The notes beneath the pieces were generated by a model. It was not told the origin of the DNA, did not search any database, and saw nothing but the letters and a program-made list of their open reading frames with translations. From NCBI GenBank assembly GCA_045592785.1, contig JAZNVL010000060.1, positions 1-64,000 on the forward strand: a DNA stretch of 64,000 nt, read 5' to 3'. Every line of letters begins with the position of its first letter. Positions within the stretch are counted from its first letter, which is position 1. Shown piece after piece: positions 17,332 through 26,196 of this stretch. The position numbers and the translations under genes are program-made. The stretch is from RGIG8244 sp045592785. Lineage in GTDB: Bacteria; Verrucomicrobiota; Lentisphaeria; Victivallales; UBA1829.

Positions 17332-19265
17332 CGTACCGCCTCCCGGAACATTGCGGCTTTTTCGGCTTCGTTGTTGCCGTCAACCAAACGGATGAAGGCT
17401 CCTTTGTAATCAGGGATGAGCGTATTGGTCATGGTAAAGGCTGTGGTCTGTACTACTTCGCCGCCGATGGAGTCAAAACCTCTGGCTCCCAAGTGCGCCA
17501 TTGACAGAATGGTATTTTCATCCAGCAGTTTTGTCCGCAGTTTTTCAAAGGAAGAGAGAAACATCCAACTCTGCATAGTGATCATACCAATCGTTCCCTG
17601 ATGCTGCACCAACTCCAAACACCGTTCAATAAACATGGCAAAGAGGTCGGATTTACTGTCGGAATAAAATCTTTCTGCAAAGCGTTTCAAGTCTGCATTC
17701 ATACCTTTGCCGCCCATGTACGGGGGATTGGTCACTACTACATGGTATTTCTGTGAAAGATAGTCCGCCTGACAAAGCACTTTTTGAAGATTTTTATACT
17801 CTGCATCTTCAAAAAGTAAGTGATTAGTGGTTAGTGACCAGTTGTCAGAAGATTGCGAATAGCGATCAGAAAAGTATTCAGACAAAGCCATAAGTTTTTC
17901 GGATGAAAGTTTGGGGTGCAGCAAAGACCCCATGCAATCCGCTTTATCAAACATATTTATATCATGCAAGAAATCATCTGATTTACATCCAACTTGCTTA
18001 CACGCTTCCTCAAACTGACCACTAAACACTGACCACTGACCACTGAAATTCTCCAGCACGCAAATCTGCGGGCGTGGAGAATTTTCTCGCCGCAGGAATC
18101 GGCTGTCATATTCTCTGGCTTTCATCGTCAGAGCAAATGCTGCCAGTTCTCCGGCTCGGGTGTCGATTTCCACTCCATGCAGATTTTTGAGCAATATCAG
18201 TGTTGGGATCTTCCGGCGGTCGTAGCCCTCTTCCTCATAAATTTTGACCAATAGATCAAAGGCATAGGTCAACATGTGTCCAGAACCGCAGCACGGATCG
18301 CAGATGCGAATTTCTTCCGGCGAAGAAATTTTTAAGTGGCTAGTGGCTAGTGTCCAGTGGTCAGATTTTTGCTGATTACCAGCCACTTCCCCATCACTAA
18401 CCACTGCCCACTGATCACTGCCCACTTTTCCATCACTAGCCACTGAACACTGATCACTATCCACTGGAATATAGTATTCCATTTCGTCCGCTAACTTGGA
18501 GTTGGGGTGGTTGAGCATCCACAACCGTCCCAGAGAATTCTGCACCAGATACCGCACGATCCAATCCGGCGTAAACAACTGGGTCGCCGCCGGAATGTCT
18601 TCGGTCTTGACGGTTTTGCCCATTACTTCATCTTTTTTTTCGGAAATATAGAACTGATAGAGCCATCCGATGACTTCCACGCCGTCCGCAGCCACATCTT
18701 CGGTAATGGCATCACGGGTCTTCATGAGTATAGAGTTCTCTTTCATCAAATCATCGGGTAGCAGCAGCTCCGTATAATCATCGATTTTCTGAAACAGAAA
18801 CGGCATCACCTTATTATAAGCGTTACACGCCGAAACCAGCAGCAGCTTATAGGCTTCAGCCTGACCATCTACCGCAGGGATTGAACCATCCAGCAATCCC
18901 TTGATACGCGTCCGATATTTGGAGTCGGCTACAAATGTTTCATCAATATTGCCGCCTTTGGCTTCTTCAAGGATCTCCGGCTGAAAATGCCCCGGCAAGG
19001 GCGAAACAATGCGAATGGAGTTATACCCCATCACATCCATAAAACGCAATGCACAGAACCGGTTGAACCAAGTGTAAGCGATTTTATCGATCAACGCTTC
19101 ATCGCCCAAGGCTTTGCGTGTTTTTTCCAATTCTGCCACAGCCTGCGGCTTTTCACGGCGGGCAGCACTGTTTTCAGCCAGCACCAACGGCAGAAGAGCC
19201 TTGACGATCTTCTGCAACTCCCGGCGGGCATCCTGGGCAAATCTTTTCAACCGATTCGTATCCAT
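17328..19265 (-). CDS. pglX: PglX N-terminal half (methyltransferase core), separate ORF
   Basis: This half carries the adenine-N6 methyltransferase of BREX, which marks host DNA. Seen: the family N-terminus (MDTNRLKRFAQDARRELQ), the SAM-binding motif DPCCGSGHML near 321-330, and the catalytic NPPYMGGKG near 510-518. The ORF ends at AMFREAVR, where intact PglX normally runs on to a FYRxSAxDFKKIPG segment; here a TGA overlaps the ATG of the yhcG-like gene. The missing continuation is present 4.4 kb downstream at 12872. Three patches of simple AGTGG-like repeat sequence interrupt the protein in otherwise variable places. The start at 19265 has AAGGAG ten bases upstream. It is the fourth gene of the BREX operon. 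Confidence 0.9.
   Translation of the reverse strand: MDTNRLKRFAQDARRELQKIVKALLPLVLAENSAARREKPQAVAELEKTRKALGDEALIDKIAYTWFNRFCALRFMDVMGYNSIRIVSPLPGHFQPEILEEAKGGNIDETFVADSKYRTRIKGLLDGSIPAVDGQAEAYKLLLVSACNAYNKVMPFLFQKIDDYTELLLPDDLMKENSILMKTRDAITEDVAADGVEVIGWLYQFYISEKKDEVMGKTVKTEDIPAATQLFTPDWIVRYLVQNSLGRLWMLNHPNSKLADEMEYYIPVDSDQCSVASDGKVGSDQWAVVSDGEVAGNQQKSDHWTLATSHLKISSPEEIRICDPCCGSGHMLTYAFDLLVKIYEEEGYDRRKIPTLILLKNLHGVEIDTRAGELAAFALTMKAREYDSRFLRRENSPRPQICVLENFSGQWSVFSGQFEEACKQVGCKSDDFLHDINMFDKADCMGSLLHPKLSSEKLMALSEYFSDRYSQSSDNWSLTTNHLLFEDAEYKNLQKVLCQADYLSQKYHVVVTNPPYMGGKGMNADLKRFAERFYSDSKSDLFAMFIERCLELVQHQGTIGMITMQSWMFLSSFEKLRTKLLDENTILSMAHLGARGFDSIGGEVVQTTAFTMTNTLIPDYKGAFIRLVDGNNEAEKAAMFREAVR
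17819..18467. repeat. Three patches of AGTGG/CCACT simple repeats inside pglX
   Basis: Patches at 17819-17848, 18012-18048 and 18334-18467 are built from degenerate AGTGGTTAGTG / CACTGACCACTG units in both orientations. They keep the reading frame and encode Ser/Val/Asp/Gln-rich runs such as SGQWSVFSGQ and SDQWAVVSDG. This sequence type is a dispersed repeat I recognise from other environmental bacteria. The largest patch holds both orientations and could form hairpins. Confidence 0.7.
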
Positions 19266-19283
19266 AAAAGTTTTATCTCCTTA

Positions 19284-22200
19284 TCAAAGTTGGATCCGCT
19301 TGCCGGATTTAAGTTTTTCCTGCAGATCTTTGCGGAGTTTTTCCAATTCACTCTGCCACAGAGCCATATATTCAGCAAGGTCTTCTTCGCTTTCCAGCCA
19401 CGGTTTGCTGAAACTGACTTTCGCTTTGGGCATCGGAACGGATTCAATGGGCTTTTCTTCTACCACAGGATGTGCCAATGTGTAAAGTTGTTCCAGAAGT
19501 TTTTTGTAACGTTCATTTTCGAATTTTTGTAATCTTCCCTGAACGCTGTAAATACTGTTCTGAGCATTGATATCCTCAAGGTTTTCAGAAAAGACAGCAA
19601 GCAACGCAGTTTGCTGCGCAGTATCCAGTAATGCGAAATCCGGTTTTTGTTTGAATTCCAGCTGCAAGTTTTCAATGCGTTTGTGACTGCAATCAATCTC
19701 ATTGCGCAGAAGCTCGTTGAGCTGTTTTGTCAATAATTCCGTCAACTCTTTCAAGCGATTCATCCGATTGCCTTTGAAGCAGTGCGGAGAACTCAATATA
19801 TCTTCAAATTCCCGACGTTCTGCAACAAGGACATCCGACGGGAAATCTATGTAGTTGTGCCGCTGAAAGTTTTTTGCTGTATCAAAAATCTCTTTTGCGT
19901 TGCCAGTCATGAAGGATATAACCGGATCGATACAGTCTTCTTTATCATCGCACAGCACATCCAGATCACCCGGTTTACATTCGGTGAAGAAATATGCGGC
20001 AGGTTTACTTGCAAATTTTTTCAATCTGAGGAGCGGATCCAGCAATTCACCCTGGAAAGGATAATGGCTGCGTGTGGCGTTATAGCCTTCCAAGGTCGCC
20101 ACAAGCTCTTTCAGCTTCCGGATCAGGTCATTACCCAACTGCTTTGGATCTTCTGCATTGGCCGGTTCCTGGAAGTAGTCGACGTAGAATTCCTTGACAC
20201 GTTTGACCTGATGGGGTTCGTAGTCCAATTGCAGTTCCAGCGTAACGTTATCATGACAATGAGAGTTTTTCAGAGCTGCGATCTGTTTTTCTGCATCAAG
20301 CAGTTCTCCATCGGACCGCATTTCCAATTTATTACGGATCGACAGTTGTGCAAGCAGACAGAAGATCGCCGCATCATACCAGCCATAGGGACGGGCGGAG
20401 AGTTTATCTTTCAGGCTTTTAAGCGTTGTTCTCAACCCATTGTTTTTATTGGCGCGCAGTAAATTGAGGATCTCAGTTTCGGCTTCAGACAAGGTTGGAG
20501 AAAACAGGTTCGGGGTTGCATTCCGGTAATATGCAGGAATATTGTTTTCTGTGTATGGCGTGCCTTCAATCATTTTGAGGTTTGGATAGATCGTCTGGAT
20601 CAACTCCTGGCATCCGCTTATGATCAATTGTTTTGCATTTTCGCTTTTCAGTTCACAAACACGCCCGTTGATAAAAAATTGGGCTTGGGAGATGAGTGAT
20701 TCCGTGCGGACTTTGATCTCACGTTCTCTATCCCGGTTACCGATCATTTTGTTATCCAGAATGCGTCTGATATTTTCGTTTTGCGTGTTGCCGTTCAGTT
20801 TTGCGTACTTTTCCGTTCTCAGCAGAAGGGTGACATCGACCATTAAACGGGAGTCAGAAGGCAATACGATAAACAGTTCCGCTTTGCCCATAGATTCCGT
20901 TAAGAATTCATCATACCGATACGATTCCTGCCATGGTGTAATAACATGAATCGCCAGTTCCCGTTCCGCATTGAGATTGCGTCCATCCATTTTTTTACAG
21001 AATGTGTAATCATAGCCGGTCGTGACACAGCGGACTTTCATACCGCCGATGATCTGTTCAAAGATGATCTTGTTTAATATTTCCAAAACATCTGCGGTAT
21101 CGATTGCTGTATTTTTGATTTCTTTTTCGATATCCTGTTCTTCATCGGTCAGGTATTCGTAATATTCACCATTGCGCTGGATATAGGACTGGCTTTCCAG
21201 TTTATTGAGGGATTCCTGAACTCTTTTCAACAAATCCGGAGCGTTTTCAGCAAATGATTCCCGCATCAGCACTGTCATATTGCGTGCCGTAGCCCGGAAC
21301 GTCCGTACATATTTGACCAGGAACAGAGTTTTCAATGTCCGGATGGTGAATATATCATCCGGCATTTGATTTTCTGCCGTATGAATCGCCCGTACCGCAT
21401 TGGATTTTACGGAATGCCTGATCCCCTCATACATCAAGTCAAAAGGTGCAATGCAGCCAAGCTCTTTTGATGCAAGATTTTTTGCAACCTCCTGAAATAC
21501 TCCCAGCATAGAACGTTCCCCTACAGAATTGTGACGTCCTTCAAAAATGTTGTGTTCAGACAGATTCTGAATTGCGGTCTGGAACAACCCGAATTGATAC
21601 GGGATAAAGGGATAACAGGAAATAAAATCCTGAGCATCCGTAAAATTCTTGTAGACCGTTGCGCCGTCTGTAAAGTTGAACAGAGTCTTGAAGTTGTTGC
21701 TTTGTTCCGCATAGATCTTGTTCAGTTGTGGTACAAAGTCGTCCTTCTTAGCCAGCAGACGTTTGCGGATTACTTCATCGACGTTGGCACTGGTCAATTT
21801 CAATCTGTTTGCAAAACGGGCCTGGATCTTTGAAAAGTCGTTGCCTTGTTTTTTGCCGATTTCACCGAAAACGCTGGTCATATCTTCCTGGGCTGTCACA
21901 ATGATCCATGCCTGACCACGGCAAACGGTAGCAAGTTCTTCTGCCAAACTTTGCAGATTGAGCATCAATTGGGTATTGTCTGCAATATACTGTCCCACTT
22001 CATCGACAAAAAAGTTCAAACGGAATCCTTTCGGTTGTTTATCGATGTAGGACTTTATCATTTTTGCGAAATCTTCAATCGAAAGGTTATAGTCCTTACG
22101 ATATTTATCGATGATCCCGTTTGCCGTTTCCACCGGTTCGCCGGAGACTTCAGCATAGGCCTTTGCAATATTGCGTCCTTCCAGGATGGCTTGTGTTCTC

Positions 22201-22781
22201 CCCTTATCCCAAGTTTTTTTGGATATGTTCTGGAATGCGTCCTTGAATTTTTCATACAAACCGCGGCTGTCAAGATCCCGCTCGAACTGCGCGATGTACC
22301 CTTGCTTGCCGTAATATCCGCACATTTCATCAAATACTTTTACGAAAACAGAAAGCAGTGCATCCGTTTGCTTGGTCGTGATCGCATCAGATTTTTGATC
22401 GATATTGAAAAGAATACTTTTTGACGGAGTACTGCAAGCCTTTAATAAGGAAGCCTGTAACTCTGCATCACCTTCGCATTTAGGAATAAACAATTCGGCA
22501 ACAGATTTTTCATCTACGGTGTTGTTTTCAAGCAGCAGAGAGAGCATTTTGAGCAAGTGAGATTTCCCGGAACCAAAGAAGCCGGATATCCACACACCGT
22601 TTTGGGTTGCTGCACTGTAGTCGTTGTACGCAGACAGAAACAACGAAAGACTCTTCTGCACTTCGTTGGTCAATACATATTCTTCAATCTCGTTGAGAAG
22701 TGAACTGGCATCATCCGCCTTGATAACGCCTTCGATCGGACGATTGATCCTTTTAGAAAAAATATCATTCAATATTGCCAT
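19284..22781 (-). CDS. brxC: BREX P-loop ATPase BrxC
   Basis: BrxC (PglY-like) is the large P-loop ATPase of type I BREX, required for defence and for host methylation. Seen: the N-terminal MAILNDIFSKRINRPIEGVI, Walker A GFFGSGKSH at 67-75, and a Walker B-like FFVDEVGQY segment near 255-263, then a long region typical of the family to residue 1165, with a helix-rich C-terminus. The length is normal (about 1150-1250). ATG 22781 follows GAGGAG. It lies between brxB and the pglX N-terminal half, in normal BREX gene order. Confidence 0.93.
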   Translation of the reverse strand: MAILNDIFSKRINRPIEGVIKADDASSLLNEIEEYVLTNEVQKSLSLFLSAYNDYSAATQNGVWISGFFGSGKSHLLKMLSLLLENNTVDEKSVAELFIPKCEGDAELQASLLKACSTPSKSILFNIDQKSDAITTKQTDALLSVFVKVFDEMCGYYGKQGYIAQFERDLDSRGLYEKFKDAFQNISKKTWDKGRTQAILEGRNIAKAYAEVSGEPVETANGIIDKYRKDYNLSIEDFAKMIKSYIDKQPKGFRLNFFVDEVGQYIADNTQLMLNLQSLAEELATVCRGQAWIIVTAQEDMTSVFGEIGKKQGNDFSKIQARFANRLKLTSANVDEVIRKRLLAKKDDFVPQLNKIYAEQSNNFKTLFNFTDGATVYKNFTDAQDFISCYPFIPYQFGLFQTAIQNLSEHNIFEGRHNSVGERSMLGVFQEVAKNLASKELGCIAPFDLMYEGIRHSVKSNAVRAIHTAENQMPDDIFTIRTLKTLFLVKYVRTFRATARNMTVLMRESFAENAPDLLKRVQESLNKLESQSYIQRNGEYYEYLTDEEQDIEKEIKNTAIDTADVLEILNKIIFEQIIGGMKVRCVTTGYDYTFCKKMDGRNLNAERELAIHVITPWQESYRYDEFLTESMGKAELFIVLPSDSRLMVDVTLLLRTEKYAKLNGNTQNENIRRILDNKMIGNRDREREIKVRTESLISQAQFFINGRVCELKSENAKQLIISGCQELIQTIYPNLKMIEGTPYTENNIPAYYRNATPNLFSPTLSEAETEILNLLRANKNNGLRTTLKSLKDKLSARPYGWYDAAIFCLLAQLSIRNKLEMRSDGELLDAEKQIAALKNSHCHDNVTLELQLDYEPHQVKRVKEFYVDYFQEPANAEDPKQLGNDLIRKLKELVATLEGYNATRSHYPFQGELLDPLLRLKKFASKPAAYFFTECKPGDLDVLCDDKEDCIDPVISFMTGNAKEIFDTAKNFQRHNYIDFPSDVLVAERREFEDILSSPHCFKGNRMNRLKELTELLTKQLNELLRNEIDCSHKRIENLQLEFKQKPDFALLDTAQQTALLAVFSENLEDINAQNSIYSVQGRLQKFENERYKKLLEQLYTLAHPVVEEKPIESVPMPKAKVSFSKPWLESEEDLAEYMALWQSELEKLRKDLQEKLKSGKRIQL

Positions 22782-22792
22782 TTTTTAACTCC

Positions 22793-23398
22793 TCAAATTT
22801 CATAATGCGTTATGTCGTACGCACGATAATACTTATCATCCGGCAGTTTGCCAAACAACCGTAATGATGCGCCTTTTTCCAGAGATTGTTCATAAGCTCC
22901 CGGAAAGAACAGCAGCGTTGGGAATTCCTTTGCGACACGCTGCAAGTTGTTCAGCAGATTGTGCGTCCTGATGTATGGAAAGACTTCACCCACACCTGTG
23001 AGGAAGAGAATATCCACTTTTTCTGTGCTTTCTATGATCTGTTCGATTTCCGGGATCAGGACATTTTCGATGTCAAGAATGCTTTGAAGCGATTCGAGAA
23101 AATAGCCTTTTTCTGTATCGGGTTCGATTTCGCATAACTGTTCAAACAAATCATTTTTCTGCAGGTAATCAAGGCATAAATCGTAGAGATTGATATCGAC
23201 TATTCCAAGACCGGAATCCTGAAGTTGCTTTTTTAGAAGCGGCAACATCTTTTCAACTTCGAGTTTCTGTTTGACCGCAAAAGGACAAAGGAAGAAAGGC
23301 ACTTCCTGGTTCAAGCCCTGCATTTTCAAAAAACACTCATTACGGAGGACTTTGAGCAGATGGTTGAATAAATCATTGATCTTCAAAAAACCGGTCAT
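22793..23398 (-). CDS. brxB: BREX protein BrxB (DUF1788)
   Basis: Small conserved BREX protein of the DUF1788 family. Seen: full length (201 residues) with the family pattern, including a central DILFLTGVGEVFPYIRTHNLLNNL-type block split here as FLTGVGEVFPYIR near 153-165 and LLFFPGAYEQ near 179-188. No enzymatic motif is obvious. Its start overlaps the brxA stop by four bases and brxC follows 11 bases later. Confidence 0.92.
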   Translation of the reverse strand: MTGFLKINDLFNHLLKVLRNECFLKMQGLNQEVPFFLCPFAVKQKLEVEKMLPLLKKQLQDSGLGIVDINLYDLCLDYLQKNDLFEQLCEIEPDTEKGYFLESLQSILDIENVLIPEIEQIIESTEKVDILFLTGVGEVFPYIRTHNLLNNLQRVAKEFPTLLFFPGAYEQSLEKGASLRLFGKLPDDKYYRAYDITHYEI

Positions 23399-23994
23399 CG
23401 GATACCTCCATATTCATTTGTGGGAAAGTATCCCAATTCTTCTGCCTTTAACATGGTACGCAATTCCGAAGAACAATAGAATGCAAGTATTTCATTATTC
23501 CGTCCCAGAATATTGCATTCACGAAGCAATTTGAAAACGATCTGTTTGATTTTTTTTCTGGTCATGTCTGTCAACTCATTCAACTCGGGATGCAACGTGC
23601 TTTTCTTTTCAAAAAACAACTCATAATCGCAATCTTCTATGCTTTTCTGAAAAGAAATATATTTTTCATGGATCACTTCTTTTGCAAAATCACCGATAAA
23701 AGAGTATGATCTGCAAATTGCCAGCCACAATATCGCTTCACTATTAGAGGGATCGTCATTTGCAAGAATTTGTAATTCCGATGTGGACAAATGTTTGAGA
23801 CGTAATTTAATTTCAACATAAATACGCTTTTGACTGCTGATTGAATTTAATTGCAAAATGTTATCAGATAAAACCTCATTATAAACTGCATCCCAGTCTG
23901 CATAACGCAAAAACAGTTCTGCGATTATGGCAGACTCCCTGCGGCGTAAGCTGGATGCTGTAAATGACATTGTGTATTTTTTCTGCATCTGCAT
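23395..23994 (-). CDS. brxA: BREX protein BrxA (DUF1819)
   Basis: First gene of the BREX operon. BrxA is a small helical DUF1819 protein with DNA-binding character in studied homologues. Seen: SFTASSLRRRESAIIAELFL near 10-29, and WLAICRSYSFIGDFAKEVI near 90-108, both typical of the family. The start at 23994 has AAGAGAAAT upstream; an internal ATG at 23970 is the alternative. Transcription likely starts from the promoter at 24085-24112. Confidence 0.92.
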   Translation of the reverse strand: MQMQKKYTMSFTASSLRRRESAIIAELFLRYADWDAVYNEVLSDNILQLNSISSQKRIYVEIKLRLKHLSTSELQILANDDPSNSEAILWLAICRSYSFIGDFAKEVIHEKYISFQKSIEDCDYELFFEKKSTLHPELNELTDMTRKKIKQIVFKLLRECNILGRNNEILAFYCSSELRTMLKAEELGYFPTNEYGGIR

Positions 23995-24084
23995 ATTTAT
24001 TTCTCTTGGTTACAATCTATCAAGAGCCATCAGTTACAGCTGTCTCCTGAAATTCATTTTGCTGTTTATTATATATTTTAGAGT

Positions 24085-24112
24085 AATATAAATGCAGAAA
24101 AGAAAAAGTCAA
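24085..24112 (-). promoter_or_regulatory. BREX operon promoter
   Basis: On the minus strand TTGACT (24112-24107) and TATATT (24090-24085) are 16 bases apart. The transcript would start near 24078, about 85 bases before brxA. The remaining intergenic stretch 24113-24262 shows no gene. Confidence 0.7.
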
Positions 24113-24262
24113 TATTTTTAATCCCGAAAAGATTTAATTTTTTCAGATAAAGTCTGTAAAAATATGCTTAAATATGATTTTTTCTATTTTGTACAGGATT
24201 GAGCAACCGTTTTTCCTGTGTCAAGTGTACGGGGAAGGGGCCTGCTGCTGTTTGGCAAAGAA

Positions 24263-24301
24263 TAAGGGTATTACCTTTTAGTAAGGGTAAAAGTAAGGGT
24301 A
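24263..24301. repeat. Iterated TAAGGGTA motif, left copy
   Basis: TAAGGGTA occurs at 24263, 24282 and 24294, the last two 12 bases apart. A related 12-base periodic repeat lies at 27345-27413. Both sit upstream of gene remnants of what looks like the same mobile element. Confidence 0.55.
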
Positions 24302-24419
24302 CTGGGGGATAATGCTGTGGTTGTCTGATAAACTTATCAGAGGGACTAAAGAAAAAAAATAACGTTTTTCATTGCGAATGGTTTATATATTACCTCGGTG
24401 AGATAAGCTCTGATCGGAT

Positions 24420-24456
24420 AAGCCCCGTCGGTCCATGATGGATCGGCGGGGCTTTT
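24420..24456 (+). terminator. Strong hairpin with T tract upstream of the clamp-like gene
   Basis: A 15-base stem (AAGCCCCGTCGGTCC with its complement, two G-T pairs) around an ATGAT loop, followed by TTTT. It reads as a rho-independent terminator on the plus strand, 38 bases ahead of the clamp-like gene, so it may end an upstream transcript or act as a leader attenuator. Confidence 0.65.
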
Positions 24457-24493
24457 GAATTTTAAAATCTTAATCAAACATGGAGGTAAGTAA

Positions 24494-25080
24494 ATGAAAG
24501 TCGAAAAGAAAAATCTCAATGAGGCCCTGCGCGTGCTGGGCAAGGTGGTGTGCCAGACATCTCCGGTCGAATTGTATCGGGCGGTCCGGTTTGTCGGTAA
24601 TGGCGATGGCGTTATGGCAATGGCAACGGATGGCATCGAAACGGTGTCGGTCGCAATCCAGGCAGAAGTGGAGAGTCCCGTGGATTTCTGTGTGCCGTAT
24701 CGGGAGTTGAAGGAGTTGATTCGGATCAATCGCGCCGAGACGATGGATTTGAATGGCAAGTTCATCGAATTTCCCGCCATCGATGACCCGGATCCGGATG
24801 CCATTACTGTTGAGTTGCCGGAGAACTTTTGCGAGTTGTTGGCGAATGCCGCGGCAGTGGTCGATCGCAACGGGTATCGTCAGGTCTTGCAGGGGATCAA
24901 TCTTTCATCGGCAGGGATTACGGCGACCGATGGGAAACAACTGCTGCATCTGCCTTGAGCGTTGTCGCTGGAGAAAGATGTGACGATCCCATTTCCGGCG
25001 GCGTTAGTGGCGTTGAAAAGTGAGCAGTCCGGCGGTACGCTGCGCATCCGGAACAATCACTTTCTGCTAAGTCTTGATTT
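24494..25080 (+). pseudogene. Sliding-clamp-like (DnaN-related) gene, broken
   Basis: Resembles the first domain and part of the second domain of a DNA polymerase III beta clamp. Seen: GGAGGT then ATG 24494; DGVMAMATDGIETVSVAI (clamp domain pattern) and YRQVLQGINLSSAGITATDG, typical of domain 2. A TGA at 24956 interrupts the frame after LLHLP, and the same frame continues with ALSLEKDVTIPFPAALVALK, so one point mutation explains the stop. Homology fades near 25075, where unrelated sequence begins. A true host DnaN is about 370 residues and would not be broken, so this is probably an accessory clamp-like protein of a mobile element. Confidence 0.75.
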
Positions 25081-25218
25081 GCTTATAAAGTTTGGAGAAG
25101 CATTTACAGTCCCTCGAATGCGAAAATACTACCAGTCCGAATAACGAATTTAAGGATAGCATTTTGATTTTACATTCAAAGAAACAATGCAAAAATATCA
25201 AATTGTTTTTTTAATACC

Positions 25219-25246
25219 TTGTTTTTTGTTCTTGCTGTGGTATATT
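25219..25246 (+). promoter_or_regulatory. Promoter of the GIY-YIG gene
   Basis: TTGTTT (25219-25224) and TATATT (25241-25246) with a 16-base spacer, 33 bases before the preferred ATG at 25280. Confidence 0.55.
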
Positions 25247-25279
25247 GAAGGTATGACATATTTTATTCAGGAGATTTTT

Positions 25280-26149
25280 ATGAAAACACGCGGACGGACA
25301 ATTACTTTGTTTTTACTTAACGGGTCAGTTACAGGTACAATTAAATACACATTACCAAACTGGACGGGTGTCGTTTATAAAATTCCAAGAACGGAGTTGG
25401 AAAATTGTAAAAAGCGTGAAGATTTACAACACTGTGGCGTTTATTTTCTTTTCGGTAAATCCGATGAGCAAGGAGAAAATATTGTTTACGTCGGACAAGC
25501 CGGTATTCGTAAAAACGGGAATGGCTTATTAGGCCGAATTCTTGAACATGCAAAAAATCCTGACAAGGATTATTGGACAGAGGTCGTCGCAATTACGACG
25601 ACGAATAATTCGTTTGGACCGACCGAGATCAGTTATTTGGAAAATCGTTTTACACAAATGGCGAGTGATGCAAAAAGATATATCGTAAAAAATGCAAATG
25701 ATCCCAATTCCGGTAATATCACAGAAGAAAAAGAAAGTGAACTGGAAGAGTTTATCGATTATTCTAAAGTCGTCATGGGGATTTTAGGACATAAAGTTTT
25801 TATTCCGCTGGATGAGATCACAAATGATACTCCCGGCAAGCAAGCAACAAAATTACTGTTGAAAAAGCGCGGATCCGATGCCACTGGATTATTGACCAGT
25901 GAAGGTATTGTGGTGTGTAAAGGCAGCAAAGTGAATGCAAAACCGACACCCAGTTGTCCCGAATGGTTGAAATATTTGAGAAATATTCATTCTTCAAAAA
26001 TAACAGAGAAAAACATTCTCACGGAAGATATTATTTTTAACAGTCCTTCTGCCGCTGCAGGCTTTTGTGTATTCGGCGCAGAAAACGGAAGAATATCCTG
26101 GAAAACAGAAGCCGGTAAAACGTTAAAAGAACTCGACGGCGAGATCTGA
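25280..26149 (+). CDS. GIY-YIG nuclease with C-terminal DUF4357 domain
   Basis: Predicted DNA endonuclease-like protein of the GIY-YIG superfamily. Seen: GVYFLFG and, 17 residues later, YVGQAG at about residues 53-76 (the GIY and YIG elements), GLLGRILEH with the family Arg, and a candidate catalytic Glu in ISYLENRF; the C-terminal 80 residues (VCKGSKVNA, then FNSPSAAAGFCVFG and ISWKTEAGKTLKEL) match DUF4357. ATG 25280 with CAGGAG upstream is preferred; an in-frame ATG at 25187 would add a hydrophobic leader translated across the promoter. Such genes are common in accessory islands. It precedes a truncated EVE-like gene by 47 bases, probably as an operon. Confidence 0.82.
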   Translation: MKTRGRTITLFLLNGSVTGTIKYTLPNWTGVVYKIPRTELENCKKREDLQHCGVYFLFGKSDEQGENIVYVGQAGIRKNGNGLLGRILEHAKNPDKDYWTEVVAITTTNNSFGPTEISYLENRFTQMASDAKRYIVKNANDPNSGNITEEKESELEEFIDYSKVVMGILGHKVFIPLDEITNDTPGKQATKLLLKKRGSDATGLLTSEGIVVCKGSKVNAKPTPSCPEWLKYLRNIHSSKITEKNILTEDIIFNSPSAAAGFCVFGAENGRISWKTEAGKTLKELDGEI

Positions 26150-26196
26150 ACATTGCAGTAATTCACAATAAAAACACAGGCGCAAGAAAAGTCATT

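Noticed and set aside
18334..18467. Possible CRISPR or intron within pglX
   Set aside because: The repeats are short, degenerate, in frame, and occur in both orientations; simple repeat insertion explains them better.
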